Made by a program: the position numbers and the translations under genes
From: Desulfatitalea sp.
GTDB lineage: Bacteria > Desulfobacterota > Desulfobacteria > Desulfobacterales > Desulfosarcinaceae
Direction: 5' to 3'
Assembly (NCBI GenBank): GCA_013041835.1
Contig: JABDRH010000048.1
Location: 1-7,795, forward strand
Length of the DNA: 7,795 bases
Shown: piece by piece, positions 1 to 5,878 of the stretch
Layout: every line of letters begins with the position of its first letter
How positions within the stretch are numbered: position 1 is the stretch's first letter
The notes under the pieces: generated by a model
What the model saw: only the letters and a program-made list of their open reading frames with translations
Told to the model about the DNA's origin: nothing
Database searches by the model: none

Positions 1-180
1 AGGAATCGCAATTTAATAAGTTGCCCATTTAGGCGCGCGGATTTGGGTTGGCCCGGTTCGATCTGAGGGCTCAAAACCGCAGGAATAGCGGGCTATTTTG
101 AGGATTTTGAGACCGAAGATCGGGCCAAGGTAGCCCGAAGCCGTGATGGATAAAGGGCAACTTATTAAATTGTGATTCCT
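1..180. repeat. Nested palindromic repeat element with 26-bp inverted arms
   Basis: The first 26 bases (1-26) are the reverse complement of 155-180 with one mismatch (an A/G difference at arm position 8). Inside, TTGGCCCG (48-55) pairs perfectly with CGGGCCAA (121-128). CTCAAAA (70-76) can pair with TTTTGAG at 96-102 or at 105-111, and CCGC (77-80) pairs with GCGG (88-91). The whole 180 bp therefore folds as a nested hairpin. It carries no open reading frame of note. The size and terminal inverted arms fit a miniature inverted-repeat element or a large intergenic palindrome. The left arm coincides with the window edge, so the element could extend further upstream. The inverted repeat is seen directly; mobility is inferred. 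Confidence 0.8.
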
Positions 181-264
181 TAGCGTGCAGGCAAAAACAA
201 GGGCCCCATTTTGCGGCTGTGAATCATGGGTTGGCGGTTCCTACCCTCTACCTAGCGAGTGAAA

Positions 265-1416
265 ATGGCAAGACGTTGGTTTACCGAAGCCCACCAGATC
301 TTTCAGACTTCTCTACGCCGTTTCGTCGAAAAGGAGATTATCCCGAATATCGACCGATGGGAAGAGGAGCGGATGATTCCCCGACAATTGTGGAAAAAGC
401 TCGGGGAAAACGGATTTCTGTGCGCCTGTCTACCTGAGCAATATGGTGGGTCAGATGTGGACTATAGTTATTCCGTTATCATCCAGGAAGAACTCGGGCG
501 GTCCACATGCACGGGAATTTCGGTCGGCGCCAGGGTCCATTCCGATGTCGCCGTTCCATATATCGCGGAGTTTGGCACGCCGGCGCAAAAGGAGACGATC
601 CTGCCCGGCTGCACCACGGGAGATATCATTATGGCCATCGCCATGACCGAACCCGGGTGCGGATCAGACCTTGCGGCCATCAAAACCACGGCGGTAAAAG
701 AAGGTCACGATTACATCATCAATGGGCAGAAGACCTTCATCTCCAATGGCATCTGTTGTGACTGGGTCGTCGTGGCCGTCAAGACCGATTCCAAAGCCAC
801 ACCAGCCCATCGCGGTGTCAGCCTCATTCTCATTCCGGCCGATGCTCCCGGATTTTCAAAGGGTCAAAAACTGAAAAAAATGGGAATGCATTCCCAGGAC
901 ACGGCGGAACTGATTTTTGATGACTGCCGTGTGCCGGTGGAGAACCTGCTGGGGGAAGAAGGCAAGGGCTTTCAGATCCTGATGAAAAATTTGCAGGCGG
1001 AGCGATTGGTGATCAGTCTCGCGGCCATCGTCAATGCGGAAAAAATGCTGAACGTGACCCTGGCGTATACAAAAGACCGAAAAGCCTTTGGAAAGCCGAT
1101 TTCCAGCTTCCAGGCCAATGCCTTCAAATTGGTTGAGATGGCAACGGAAGTAGAACTGGGGCGTACTCTCGTCGAATCGCTGATCGAAGACTATTTAGAA
1201 GGAAGGGACATTTCCCGAAGAGTCTCCATGGCCAAGTGGTGGATCACGGAGATGGCCAATCGGCTGGCATATCAATGTGTTCAACTCCACGGCGGCTACG
1301 GGTATATGGATGAGTATGTGATCTCGCGCATGTACCGCGATGTTCGAGTTCAACCCATTTTAGGCGGAACCAACGAGGTCATGAAGCGTATCCTTGCGCA
1401 AATGATGGGCCTTTAG
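265..1416 (+). CDS. Acyl-CoA dehydrogenase (long-chain/isovaleryl-CoA dehydrogenase-like active site)
   Basis: FAD-dependent acyl-CoA dehydrogenase of 383 aa, the usual family length. It acts in the cytoplasm on an acyl-CoA, forming the trans-2-enoyl-CoA and passing electrons to electron-transfer flavoprotein. The N-terminal helical domain is followed by the FAD/substrate motif MAIAMTEPGCGSDLA (residues 123-137), the middle beta domain, and a C-terminal helical domain with RKAFGKPISSFQ (about 272-283), QLHGGYGY (340-347) and the terminal ILGGTNEVMKRI. The position used as catalytic Glu by medium-chain enzymes (the YEGT motif) is Gly here (367). A Glu is instead found in LQAERLVIS (E246), as in the long-chain and isovaleryl-CoA dehydrogenase types. 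I chose ATG 265 (MARRWFTEAHQIF) over the in-frame GTG 259 because it matches the usual family N-terminus; neither start has a strong ribosome-binding site. The stop codon lies in the left arm of the downstream palindrome. Substrate is not determinable from sequence. Confidence 0.96.
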   Translation: MARRWFTEAHQIFQTSLRRFVEKEIIPNIDRWEEERMIPRQLWKKLGENGFLCACLPEQYGGSDVDYSYSVIIQEELGRSTCTGISVGARVHSDVAVPYIAEFGTPAQKETILPGCTTGDIIMAIAMTEPGCGSDLAAIKTTAVKEGHDYIINGQKTFISNGICCDWVVVAVKTDSKATPAHRGVSLILIPADAPGFSKGQKLKKMGMHSQDTAELIFDDCRVPVENLLGEEGKGFQILMKNLQAERLVISLAAIVNAEKMLNVTLAYTKDRKAFGKPISSFQANAFKLVEMATEVELGRTLVESLIEDYLEGRDISRRVSMAKWWITEMANRLAYQCVQLHGGYGYMDEYVISRMYRDVRVQPILGGTNEVMKRILAQMMGL

Positions 1417-1575
1417 GGTTCGCGCAAAAATAAATTTACATTTTAAGGTGTTGCGGCGCTCACCCGGCAATGCACAAAAATTAAAGAATATCGAGATGTC
1501 CTGTATTTTTGTAACGCAGCCGGGTGAGGTGGATCCGCGAATAAAAACGTGAAGCTATTTTTGCGCGAGCCCTTA
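1413..1575. repeat. Nested palindromic repeat between acyl-CoA and hydroxyacyl-CoA dehydrogenase genes
   Basis: The outer arms are TTAGGGTTCGCGCAAAAATA (1413-1432) and 1556-1575, which match as reverse complements at 18 of 20 positions. Inside these, CTCACCCGGC (1459-1468) pairs perfectly with 1519-1528, and ACAAAAAT (1474-1481) with ATTTTTGT (1505-1512). This gives three nested stems. The outer arm sequence recurs in the compact palindrome at 3532-3578, so it is a repeat family. The element begins inside the last codons of the upstream gene and supplies its TAG stop. A GC-rich imperfect hairpin follows at about 1584-1606. The transcript here could fold strongly enough to affect read-through or RNA processing between the two genes; that is inference. 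Confidence 0.8.
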
Positions 1576-1641
1576 GGATACAGGCATGCCGGCCGGGCCG
1601 GGCATCGCCTATGCCGACAAAGAAACCGAGAGGAAAAGATC

Positions 1642-2514
1642 ATGCAAATCAAGAAAGTGATTGTGGCGGGGGCGGGAACAATGGGCAACGGTATCGTTCA
1701 GGTTTGCGCCCAGGCGGGACTGACCGTGGCCATGTGTGACATTTCCCAGCAGATGCTGGACAAGGCCGTCAAGACGATCGGATGGTCGGTTTCCAAACTT
1801 GCCGAAAAGCAGAAGATTAAAGAAAGCCCCGAGACGGTAATGGCGAGAATTACGCCCACCACCGATTTTCAGGCGGCCGGCGACGCGGATTTGGTGATCG
1901 AGGCGGTTTTCGAAAAACTGGAAGTAAAACTGGACTTGTTTAAAAAACTGGATGAGGTCACGCCGGCCCACACCATCATGGCCAGCAACACCTCGGCCAT
2001 TCCCATCTCCGACCTGGCAGGGGGCTCCAGCAAACCGGAGAAGTACATCGGACTCCATTTTTTTAATCCCGTTCCCATGATGGCGGCGGTGGAAGTCATC
2101 AAGGGCATCGCGACCAGCGAGGAAACGGCCCAAACGGCCAGGGAATTCGTCCAATTGATCGGCAAGGAGCCTATTGTGGTGAACCGCGACATCGCCGGAT
2201 TCGTGATCAACCGCATCAACATGCTGTCCAATATCGAAGCCATGCGCCTCGTGGAAAATGGCGTCGCCAGCGTGGAAGATGTGGACAAGGGCGTTCGCCT
2301 CGGCGCCGGTCGAAAGATGGGCCCTTTGGAAACCTCGGATCTTGTGGGCATGGACATTCAACTGGATGCCATGACCCATCTGTATGAACAGGAGCAGGAC
2401 CGCCGCTTCTATCCGCCGGACATTCTGCGGCGAAAAGTCGCGGCAGGGCACCTGGGGCGCAAGACCGGCAAGGGCTGGTACGAATACAATGAAGATGGAA
2501 CCAAGAAAAAGTAA
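1642..2514 (+). CDS. 3-hydroxyacyl-CoA dehydrogenase (3-hydroxybutyryl-CoA dehydrogenase family)
   Basis: NAD(P)-dependent dehydrogenase of 290 aa, the normal length for the monofunctional family. It interconverts (S)-3-hydroxyacyl-CoA and 3-oxoacyl-CoA in the cytoplasm. The N-terminal Rossmann domain shows the dinucleotide motif GAGTMG (residues 10-15) and an acidic D33 at the end of the second strand, which favours NAD. The catalytic pair is H139 in GLHFFNPVPMM and E151, spaced 12 residues apart as in characterised enzymes. SNTS (115-118) and N190 in GFVINR also match conserved active-site positions. The C-terminal helical domain ends with LGRKTGKGWYEY. ATG 1642 is preferred because GAGAGGA (1628-1634) lies 7 nt upstream and the Rossmann strand begins at once. 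An in-frame ATG at 1549 would add 31 residues encoded by the palindrome and is unlikely. The next gene follows after 23 nt, so co-transcription is likely. I cannot tell whether the substrate is short-chain, branched or ring-derived. Confidence 0.96.
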   Translation: MQIKKVIVAGAGTMGNGIVQVCAQAGLTVAMCDISQQMLDKAVKTIGWSVSKLAEKQKIKESPETVMARITPTTDFQAAGDADLVIEAVFEKLEVKLDLFKKLDEVTPAHTIMASNTSAIPISDLAGGSSKPEKYIGLHFFNPVPMMAAVEVIKGIATSEETAQTAREFVQLIGKEPIVVNRDIAGFVINRINMLSNIEAMRLVENGVASVEDVDKGVRLGAGRKMGPLETSDLVGMDIQLDAMTHLYEQEQDRRFYPPDILRRKVAAGHLGRKTGKGWYEYNEDGTKKK

Positions 2515-2537
2515 ACAAAAGCGAGGAACGATCGAAT

Positions 2538-3314
2538 ATGGAACTTTGTCAATGTAAAGCCATCGTCACCGGTGGCGCTTCCGGCCTCGGCGAGGCAACG
2601 GCGAGAACCTTGGTGGCGCAAGGCGCGCGGGTCGCCATATTTGACATGGACCCAAAACGGGGTGAAACGCTCAGCGCCGAACTGGGTGACAGCACCCTCT
2701 TTTGCCAGGTTGACGTTTCCGATGAGCAACGCGTGGACGATGCCGCCGCCATGGTCAGAGAGACCTTCGGCGCCATCAATCTCGTGATCAACTGTGCCGG
2801 AACCGGGCGCTCGGCCCGTATCGTGGACAGGGAAGGCAATGTGCTTCCCTTGAAATATTTCAAGGATGTGGTGGAGGTCAACCTGATTGGCACCTATAAC
2901 ATGATTCGTGGAACCGTTTCCAGCCTGCTGGCCAATACGCCCAATGCAGAAGGTGAAAAGGGGGTATACATCAACGTGGCGTCCATCGCGGCGCAGGACG
3001 GACAGGTCGGCCAGGCCGGTTATTCCGCCTCAAAAGGCGGCATTGTTTCCCTGGGGTTGACCCTGGCCAGGGAATTCGCAGACGACGGCATTCGCTTCAT
3101 GACCATCATGCCCGGCATCATGGGCACGCCCATGATGGCCAAAATGCCGGACAAGGTCATCGAACGTCTTGAAAAGCAGGTGCCTTTCCCATCACGCCTG
3201 GGCAAGCCGGAAGAGTTTGCGAAACTGGCATGCAGTATCATCGAAAATCCGTATCTCAACGGCGAAAACATCCGTATGGATGGCGCCATGCGAATGGGGT
3301 TTGGCAGAAAGTAA
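2538..3314 (+). CDS. Short-chain dehydrogenase, 17-beta-HSD10 / type II 3-hydroxyacyl-CoA dehydrogenase-like
   Basis: Classical short-chain dehydrogenase/reductase of 258 aa. Visible motifs are the cofactor loop TGGASGLG (11-18), D36 in IFDMD (indicating NAD rather than NADP), D59 in VDV, NCAG (85-88), and the catalytic residues N115, S149, Y162 and K166. The second half, including GQVGQAGYSASKGGIV, MTIMPGIMGTP, QVPFPSRLG and IIENPYLNGENIRMDGAMRM, closely resembles what I recall of mitochondrial HSD10. HSD10 oxidises short and 2-methyl-branched 3-hydroxyacyl-CoAs as well as hydroxysteroids. A role in beta-oxidation of a branched, cyclic or otherwise unusual acyl-CoA is therefore plausible. 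AGGA at 2524-2527 precedes ATG 2538 by 10 nt. The 23-nt gap to the previous gene suggests one transcript. It lies next to an unrelated enzyme for the same general reaction, so the two may differ in substrate or stereochemistry. Confidence 0.95.
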   Translation: MELCQCKAIVTGGASGLGEATARTLVAQGARVAIFDMDPKRGETLSAELGDSTLFCQVDVSDEQRVDDAAAMVRETFGAINLVINCAGTGRSARIVDREGNVLPLKYFKDVVEVNLIGTYNMIRGTVSSLLANTPNAEGEKGVYINVASIAAQDGQVGQAGYSASKGGIVSLGLTLAREFADDGIRFMTIMPGIMGTPMMAKMPDKVIERLEKQVPFPSRLGKPEEFAKLACSIIENPYLNGENIRMDGAMRMGFGRK

Positions 3315-3531
3315 TCCCCAATGTTGCATAAAAAGAGGGCCGAAATCGCGTAACCATTCGCAGGTATAGAAATTACCGAATTAGGACACCTTTTAACCGG
3401 AGGTGAAAAACGAGACCTGAAAGCATGAAATGGGCAAGGCTCTTTTAGAGCGACCTTGAGCAACGATCCTTGGCTCATTGTTTTGGATCAATTTTCAGAT
3501 GATGGCGTTTACAAATCGTGCACGGATTGAC
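3315..3531. other. Intergenic stretch with no supported gene
   Basis: No convincing coding sequence is present on either strand. A strong Shine-Dalgarno-like GGAGGTG (3399-3405) has no suitable start codon at normal spacing; the nearest ATG (3425) opens only a 7-codon frame. It may be a leftover from a deleted gene start. One imperfect hairpin is listed separately. No intrinsic terminator with a U-tract was found after the preceding gene. Confidence 0.5.
3435..3458 (+). other. Imperfect hairpin downstream of the SDR gene
   Basis: CAAGG (3435-3439) pairs with CCTTG (3454-3458), and CTCT (3440-3443) with AGAG (3447-3450), around a TTT loop and a CGA bulge. It lies about 120 nt after the SDR stop codon and is not followed by a run of T. 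It could be a weak or factor-assisted transcript end, or chance. Confidence 0.3.
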
Positions 3532-3578
3532 TAAGGGTTCGCGCATAAATACTCCACTTATTTATGTGCGAGCCCTAA
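3532..3578. repeat. Compact palindrome, same family as the 1413-1575 repeat
   Basis: TAAGGGTTCGCGCATAAATA (3532-3551) is the reverse complement of 3559-3578 at 17 of 20 positions, separated by only 7 nt. The arm shares the TnAGGGnTCGCGCAnAAATA core with the arms at 1413-1432 and 1556-1575. It is immediately followed by a GC-rich hairpin: GGCGGC (3580-3585) pairs with GCCGCC (3591-3596). The structure is perfect enough to form a stable RNA stem, but no T-run follows. Confidence 0.85.
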
Positions 3579-3647
3579 AGGCGGCGCCATGCCGCCGGCG
3601 CAGAGGGCTCGATGGTTACGCTCATACTACTGGGATACACGAAAGGT

Positions 3648-3926
3648 TCAATACGCATAAAAGTCGCATCTGTCGCGCAAGGCCCGCAGGTGCAAAATGG
3701 TTTCGCCGCCTTGGCCTTGGCGTTGAAGGTATTGCTGCAACAGTTTGCGCATCCGTTCCCTGCTAATCTTCTCAAGTTCGCGTTCAATCTCATCACTATG
3801 GCGCATTGCGTGGATCCGCTCGCAAGAAAGGCGCCCGACAATCTGCTCAAGCTGTTGCCGCGGCAGCAAAGGGGGAAAGAAAGAAATAATTCCCCCAAGC
3901 TGCGCCGGAATTGGGTGCGTCTGCAA
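3648..3926 (-). pseudogene. Probable transposase N-terminal remnant (possibly ISKra4-like)
   Basis: A minus-strand open frame of 92 codons, opened by a TTG with no clear ribosome-binding site, reads like the real N-terminal part of a protein and not like a random frame. It has PLLPRQQLEQIVGRLS, then SDEIERELEKISRERMRK and LLQQYLQRQGQGG. The pattern of a charged helix (an ExExE-type segment) leading to RxLLQxYL resembles the N-terminal region of ISKra4-family transposases as I remember it. Those proteins are several hundred residues long, so at most the first fifth is here. The frame ends at TGA (3650-3648) next to the repeat zone at 3532-3596, with no DDE catalytic domain. Upstream of it on its own strand lie inverted repeats (3871-3963) that may be the element's end. 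Assignment to a family is tentative; it could instead be an unrelated degraded gene. Confidence 0.42.
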
Positions 3927-3963
3927 GGCACAAAGACAAGCAAGATGGGAGAATTATTTCTTT
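3871..3963. repeat. Inverted repeats next to the transposase remnant
   Basis: AAAGAAATAATTC (3880-3892) is perfectly reverse-complementary to GAATTATTTCTTT (3951-3963), with a 58-nt spacer. The left arm also lies in a local hairpin: GGGGGAA (3871-3877) pairs with TTCCCCC (3890-3896). CCCAA (3894-3898) can pair with TTGGG (3911-3915). The structure lies partly within and directly upstream of the minus-strand remnant, where the end of an insertion sequence would be expected. No second terminal copy or target duplication was identified in this window. Confidence 0.5.
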
Positions 3964-3969
3964 CCCGCG

Positions 3970-4300
3970 CCCTAACCCCAACGTTTCATAATTCGGTCAT
4001 TGCATTGTGGACCAGTGCCTACATGTTCCCTTGCGATGGTCCGAGGCGATACCGCACGACCTGGAAAAACGAGCGATTCGTCTAAATATCTTATCGTGCT
4101 CAATTTGGCGGCTTATCCATAAAGGTGTCTTTATCACGTCTTTGATAGCGGCTGGGGCAACTCCAGTTACACAATACCGAGTTGTGTTTGCAAAAATATG
4201 CGAAGGGAGGTGAGGCGTTCGATTCATCCGGAGATGGAGAGTGAAAAAGTGGGCTGGATTCACCTGCCTTTACTGTGGAACTTAAATTTCTAAGGTTGAA
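3970..4300. other. Leader region upstream of the envelope cluster; no supported gene
   Basis: This stretch presumably contains the promoter of the DUF1302-DUF1329-MMPL cluster, but I could not find a convincing -35/-10 or -24/-12 pair. A strong Shine-Dalgarno-like AAGGGAGGTGAG (4203-4212) precedes a short frame. That frame runs from ATG 4234 (or in-frame GTG 4210) to TAA 4293, 19 or 27 codons, and ends just before the ribosome-binding site of the next gene. It may be a leader peptide or simply chance. Confidence 0.4.
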
Positions 4301-4302
4301 GG

Positions 4303-4307
4303 GGAGG
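4303..4307 (+). promoter_or_regulatory. Ribosome-binding site deciding the DUF1302 gene start
   Basis: GGAGG lies 2 nt before ATG 4310 but 8 nt before in-frame ATG 4316. The second spacing is normal, so 4316 is the likelier start. Confidence 0.6.
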
Positions 4308-4315
4308 AGATGGAA

Positions 4316-5821
4316 ATGGCCAATTGGAAACGAGCAAGACGGATGTTCCTTTTTGCAGCCTTGAGCATGGGCCTGCTGGCCGCTGACGCGTTTGCCGGCA
4401 AATTTGGATTTCATGGATATTTTGAAAGTAATTTGCGGCTGCGGGATACCAACGGCGCCCAGTATGGTTTTTTTGACAACACGGAGTTGATTCAACAGCG
4501 CAATACCCTGAAGTTCGATGTGGATGCGATGCCGGAGGACTTGGCGTACCATTTCGGTGATTCCTCCATAAGCCTGGAAAAGTTCCATTTTACCTACCGT
4601 GGCGCTTACGACACGGTATTCGAATTGCGCAAAGAGGAGTACAATAATATTGCGCGTGATGTGGTAGGCAGATACAACTACGGCCTGAACGATATCCGCT
4701 CTGAAAACGATCTGAGAGAAGCCTTTTTTGATCTCGTGTATGACGGCGCCATGGGCTACTCCTATCTTAGAAGCGGCCGCCAGTTGGTCGGATGGGGAGA
4801 AACGTCTATCGGCGGCCTCTGTGACGTGATAAACCCGATGGACATTTCCCATGAGCAGTTTTTCGTCAATCCGGATGACCTGAAGATACCGCTGTGGATG
4901 GTACGGTACAACCATAGCCTGCCGCCGGCCCCCAACCTGGTGGTGAGCTTCGATGTCGTTTATAATCCGGATGTCAGGCCATGGCAGATGATCGCTGAAT
5001 CCTCCATGAGTGCGCCGTATGCGCCGGCGCCTGCTTTCGCGCCTTACAACATCGCCATCACTCACGGGTTTGAGGATAAAGATCCGGAAGTCAGCGCCAA
5101 GCTTAGCGCGACCCTTTTTCAATATTACGATATTTCGCTGGTGTATCATGATGGCATCTATCAAAAAGGCAGTTTCGCTTTTAATCCGCCGATTCCGGGT
5201 CAGGGACTGTCTGCCGTGATCGAGCACCCGCGCATCAAGACCTACGGAGGCTACTTCAGCATCTATTCACCACCGGTAGACTGTGTCTTCAAAGGCGAGT
5301 TCTCCAGAACCGAGAATGAGCCGGTATGGAGGAGTCAAACCGCTTTATTGGATTTATCTCATTTCATCATCCGGCCGGATGGTACGATACCGGTTTACAG
5401 CCCACGGGCAGTCGATAGGGCCATGATCGGTGTCGACAAGAATGTGTGGATGCGGTGGCTGTCAGCTTCGCAAGTCAATCTCGGACTGGAGTATATTCAT
5501 ACCCATATCGAGGATTTTGACGAAGCCATTTTTGGCGAGTCACCCAATGCGGTCGAAGATTCAGGCTTATTCACCTTCTTGGCCAACTGGTATTGGCTCC
5601 ACGGCAACATCAACCCCATGCTTGTGCTCTGGTATCACACTGAGGGCGTATACTCCACCCGCCTTGATGTTCGGTATAACATCAATATGTCCTTCTATGT
5701 GAAAGGCGCAACCCAGATATTCCTGGGGGATCCGGATGCGCAGACCGATTACTCGCATAGCATAATGGCCAACCAGGTCAGACAGACGGAAGTATCCTTC
5801 TTGTTTGGGTTTCAATGGTAA
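4316..5821 (+). CDS. DUF1302-type outer-membrane beta-barrel protein
   Basis: A 501-aa exported protein. It opens with a signal peptide: basic KRARR, a hydrophobic core FLFAALSMGLLAA, and a likely cleavage after AFA at residue 27. The mature part is rich in alternating aromatic/hydrophobic strands and ends in FLFGFQW, a terminal aromatic typical of the beta-barrel assembly signal. RSGRQLVGWGE (about 152-161) followed by DVINPMDIS (170-178) matches the pattern that I associate with DUF1302 proteins, which are usually somewhat longer. It probably forms an outer-membrane channel or binding barrel; substrate unknown. It is the first gene of a cluster with a DUF1329 periplasmic protein (57 nt downstream) and an MMPL transporter, the usual partners of this family, which supports a shared role in moving hydrophobic compounds. 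ATG 4310 is the alternative start. The DUF assignment is from motif memory; the porin-like fold is better supported than any function. Confidence 0.85.
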   Translation: MANWKRARRMFLFAALSMGLLAADAFAGKFGFHGYFESNLRLRDTNGAQYGFFDNTELIQQRNTLKFDVDAMPEDLAYHFGDSSISLEKFHFTYRGAYDTVFELRKEEYNNIARDVVGRYNYGLNDIRSENDLREAFFDLVYDGAMGYSYLRSGRQLVGWGETSIGGLCDVINPMDISHEQFFVNPDDLKIPLWMVRYNHSLPPAPNLVVSFDVVYNPDVRPWQMIAESSMSAPYAPAPAFAPYNIAITHGFEDKDPEVSAKLSATLFQYYDISLVYHDGIYQKGSFAFNPPIPGQGLSAVIEHPRIKTYGGYFSIYSPPVDCVFKGEFSRTENEPVWRSQTALLDLSHFIIRPDGTIPVYSPRAVDRAMIGVDKNVWMRWLSASQVNLGLEYIHTHIEDFDEAIFGESPNAVEDSGLFTFLANWYWLHGNINPMLVLWYHTEGVYSTRLDVRYNINMSFYVKGATQIFLGDPDAQTDYSHSIMANQVRQTEVSFLFGFQW

Positions 5822-5868
5822 TGATCCAAATTATTCAAAACGCGGCAGTACAAGGCAGTATCAGGCAT

Positions 5869-5873
5869 GGAGG
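5869..5873 (+). promoter_or_regulatory. Ribosome-binding site deciding the DUF1329 gene start
   Basis: GGAGG overlaps the candidate ATG at 5867 and lies 5 nt before the in-frame ATG 5879. Translation from 5879 is therefore favoured and the earlier ATG is part of the binding site. Confidence 0.65.
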
Positions 5874-5878
5874 TAAGG

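Noticed and set aside
1549..1641. Upstream in-frame start extending the hydroxyacyl-CoA dehydrogenase by 31 residues
   Set aside because: The extension is encoded by the palindromic repeat and precedes the Rossmann strand that normally begins the protein; ATG 1642 has a good ribosome-binding site.
1609..2451. Minus-strand open frame (280 codons) opposite the hydroxyacyl-CoA dehydrogenase
   Set aside because: Antisense shadow of a gene with complete catalytic motifs.
3473..3488. Sigma-54-like TGGC...TTGG
   Set aside because: Spacing and the -12 element do not fit the TGGC-N7-TTGC consensus, and no gene begins nearby.
3532..3600. Intrinsic terminator
   Set aside because: Strong stems are present but no U-tract follows, and the arm belongs to a repeat family also found elsewhere in the window.
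3612..4085. Plus-strand frame of 157 codons in the non-coding region
   Set aside because: No ribosome-binding site and no recognised domain. It lies opposite the transposase-like minus-strand frame and runs through the inverted repeats.
4100..5227. Long minus-strand open frame (375 codons) opposite the DUF1302 gene
   Set aside because: Its composition is that of an antisense shadow. The plus strand encodes a protein with a signal peptide, barrel strands and family motifs across the same region.
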